Part shown: positions 5,592 to 5,747 of the stretch, in pieces | How the letters are laid out: every line of letters starts with the position of its first letter | Numbering within the stretch: position 1 is the first letter of the stretch | NCBI GenBank assembly: GCA_023414985.1 | Contig: JAEZLY010000052.1 | Location: forward strand, 1-5,747 | Source of the DNA: Bacillota bacterium | GTDB lineage: Bacteria; Bacillota; Clostridia; Lachnospirales; Lachnospiraceae | Direction: 5' to 3' | DNA length: 5,747 bases | Made by a program: the position numbers and the translations under genes | Notes under the pieces: model-generated | Database searches by the model: none | What the model was told of the DNA's origin: nothing | The model's input: the letters and a program-made list of their open reading frames with translations, nothing else

Positions 5592-5747
5592 TGCTGACGC
5601 GCCACGAACGGTTCGAAAGCAAAGAGACAACAACTCGCAAAGCCTTATAAATTAAGGTGTTGCGAAAAATTGAACCTTGATAATTGAACAGTGAAACAAC
5701 CCTGAAAATTCTAAAAATATGGAGTGTCACATGCACTCCAAAAATAG
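5592..5747 (+). ncRNA. Probable rRNA operon leader (5' external transcribed spacer), cut by the window edge
   Basis: The region is non-coding and rich in structure. It has a hairpin CGAAC-G-GTTCG (5605-5615), a longer hairpin at 5635-5665 (TCGCAA and CCTTA pairing with TAAGG and TTGCGA around a 5-nt loop), and a third at 5721-5739 (GGAGTG/CACTCC). The box at 5672-5697, with GAACCTTGATAATTGAAC at its start, resembles the conserved boxA-like sequence found ahead of 16S genes in clostridia; this is from memory of the group, not from a search. The 16S gene itself is not in the window. A tRNA operon leader is a less likely alternative. Confidence 0.65.

Noticed and set aside
5473..5736. Minus-strand 87-codon frame over the rRNA promoter and leader
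   Set aside because: It overlaps a strong promoter and structured leader, has no recognisable domain, and is best read as a chance frame.

Overview
The window looks like chromosomal DNA from an anaerobic, spore-forming Firmicute, most likely a member of the Lachnospiraceae (Clostridium cluster XIVa). This rests on a YyaC-type sporulation gene, strong AGGAG/GGAGGA ribosome binding sites, sigma-A-type promoters, a DUF5711-type protein, and a 3' end that resembles the leader of a Lachnospiraceae rRNA operon. These family calls come from reading the translations; no database search was made.

Layout. Positions 1-217 (minus strand) hold the N-terminal 72 codons of yyaC, which runs off the left edge. 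After a 331-nt divergent intergenic region comes a 442-residue single-pass membrane protein (549-1877, GTG start). It has a cytoplasmic domain that looks like a catalytically dead JAB1/MPN (JAMM) fold, a transmembrane helix, a very acidic linker and a C-terminal LysM domain. The next gap (1878-2275) is mostly one large imperfect palindrome of about 226 bp (1904-2129), possibly a MITE-like element, flanked by two halves of what may be an interrupted terminator. A sigma-A-type promoter then starts a probable operon: a DUF5711-type membrane-anchored beta-propeller protein (2276-3448), a CvpA-family four-helix membrane protein (3554-4258) and a class I KDPG/KHG aldolase fused to a C-terminal glyoxalase-like (VOC) domain (4306-5265). 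A rho-independent terminator (5365-5411) closes this block.

The last 340 nt contain no gene. They carry a textbook promoter (TTGACT-17-TATACT, 5557-5585) behind an A-rich UP-like stretch, then a leader with three hairpins and a conserved-looking box (5672-5697). The 16S gene should begin just beyond the right edge. Upstream of this promoter lies what looks like a degenerate second copy of the same promoter region.

How the genes may work together. The LysM protein, the DUF5711 protein and the CvpA protein are all membrane or envelope proteins. The first physically links cytoplasm to peptidoglycan, so a shared envelope role is plausible but unproven. The aldolase-VOC fusion is a soluble sugar-acid enzyme that probably shares the transcript without an evident functional link. 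The most notable items are the MPN-minus/LysM architecture, the large palindrome and the aldolase-VOC fusion.
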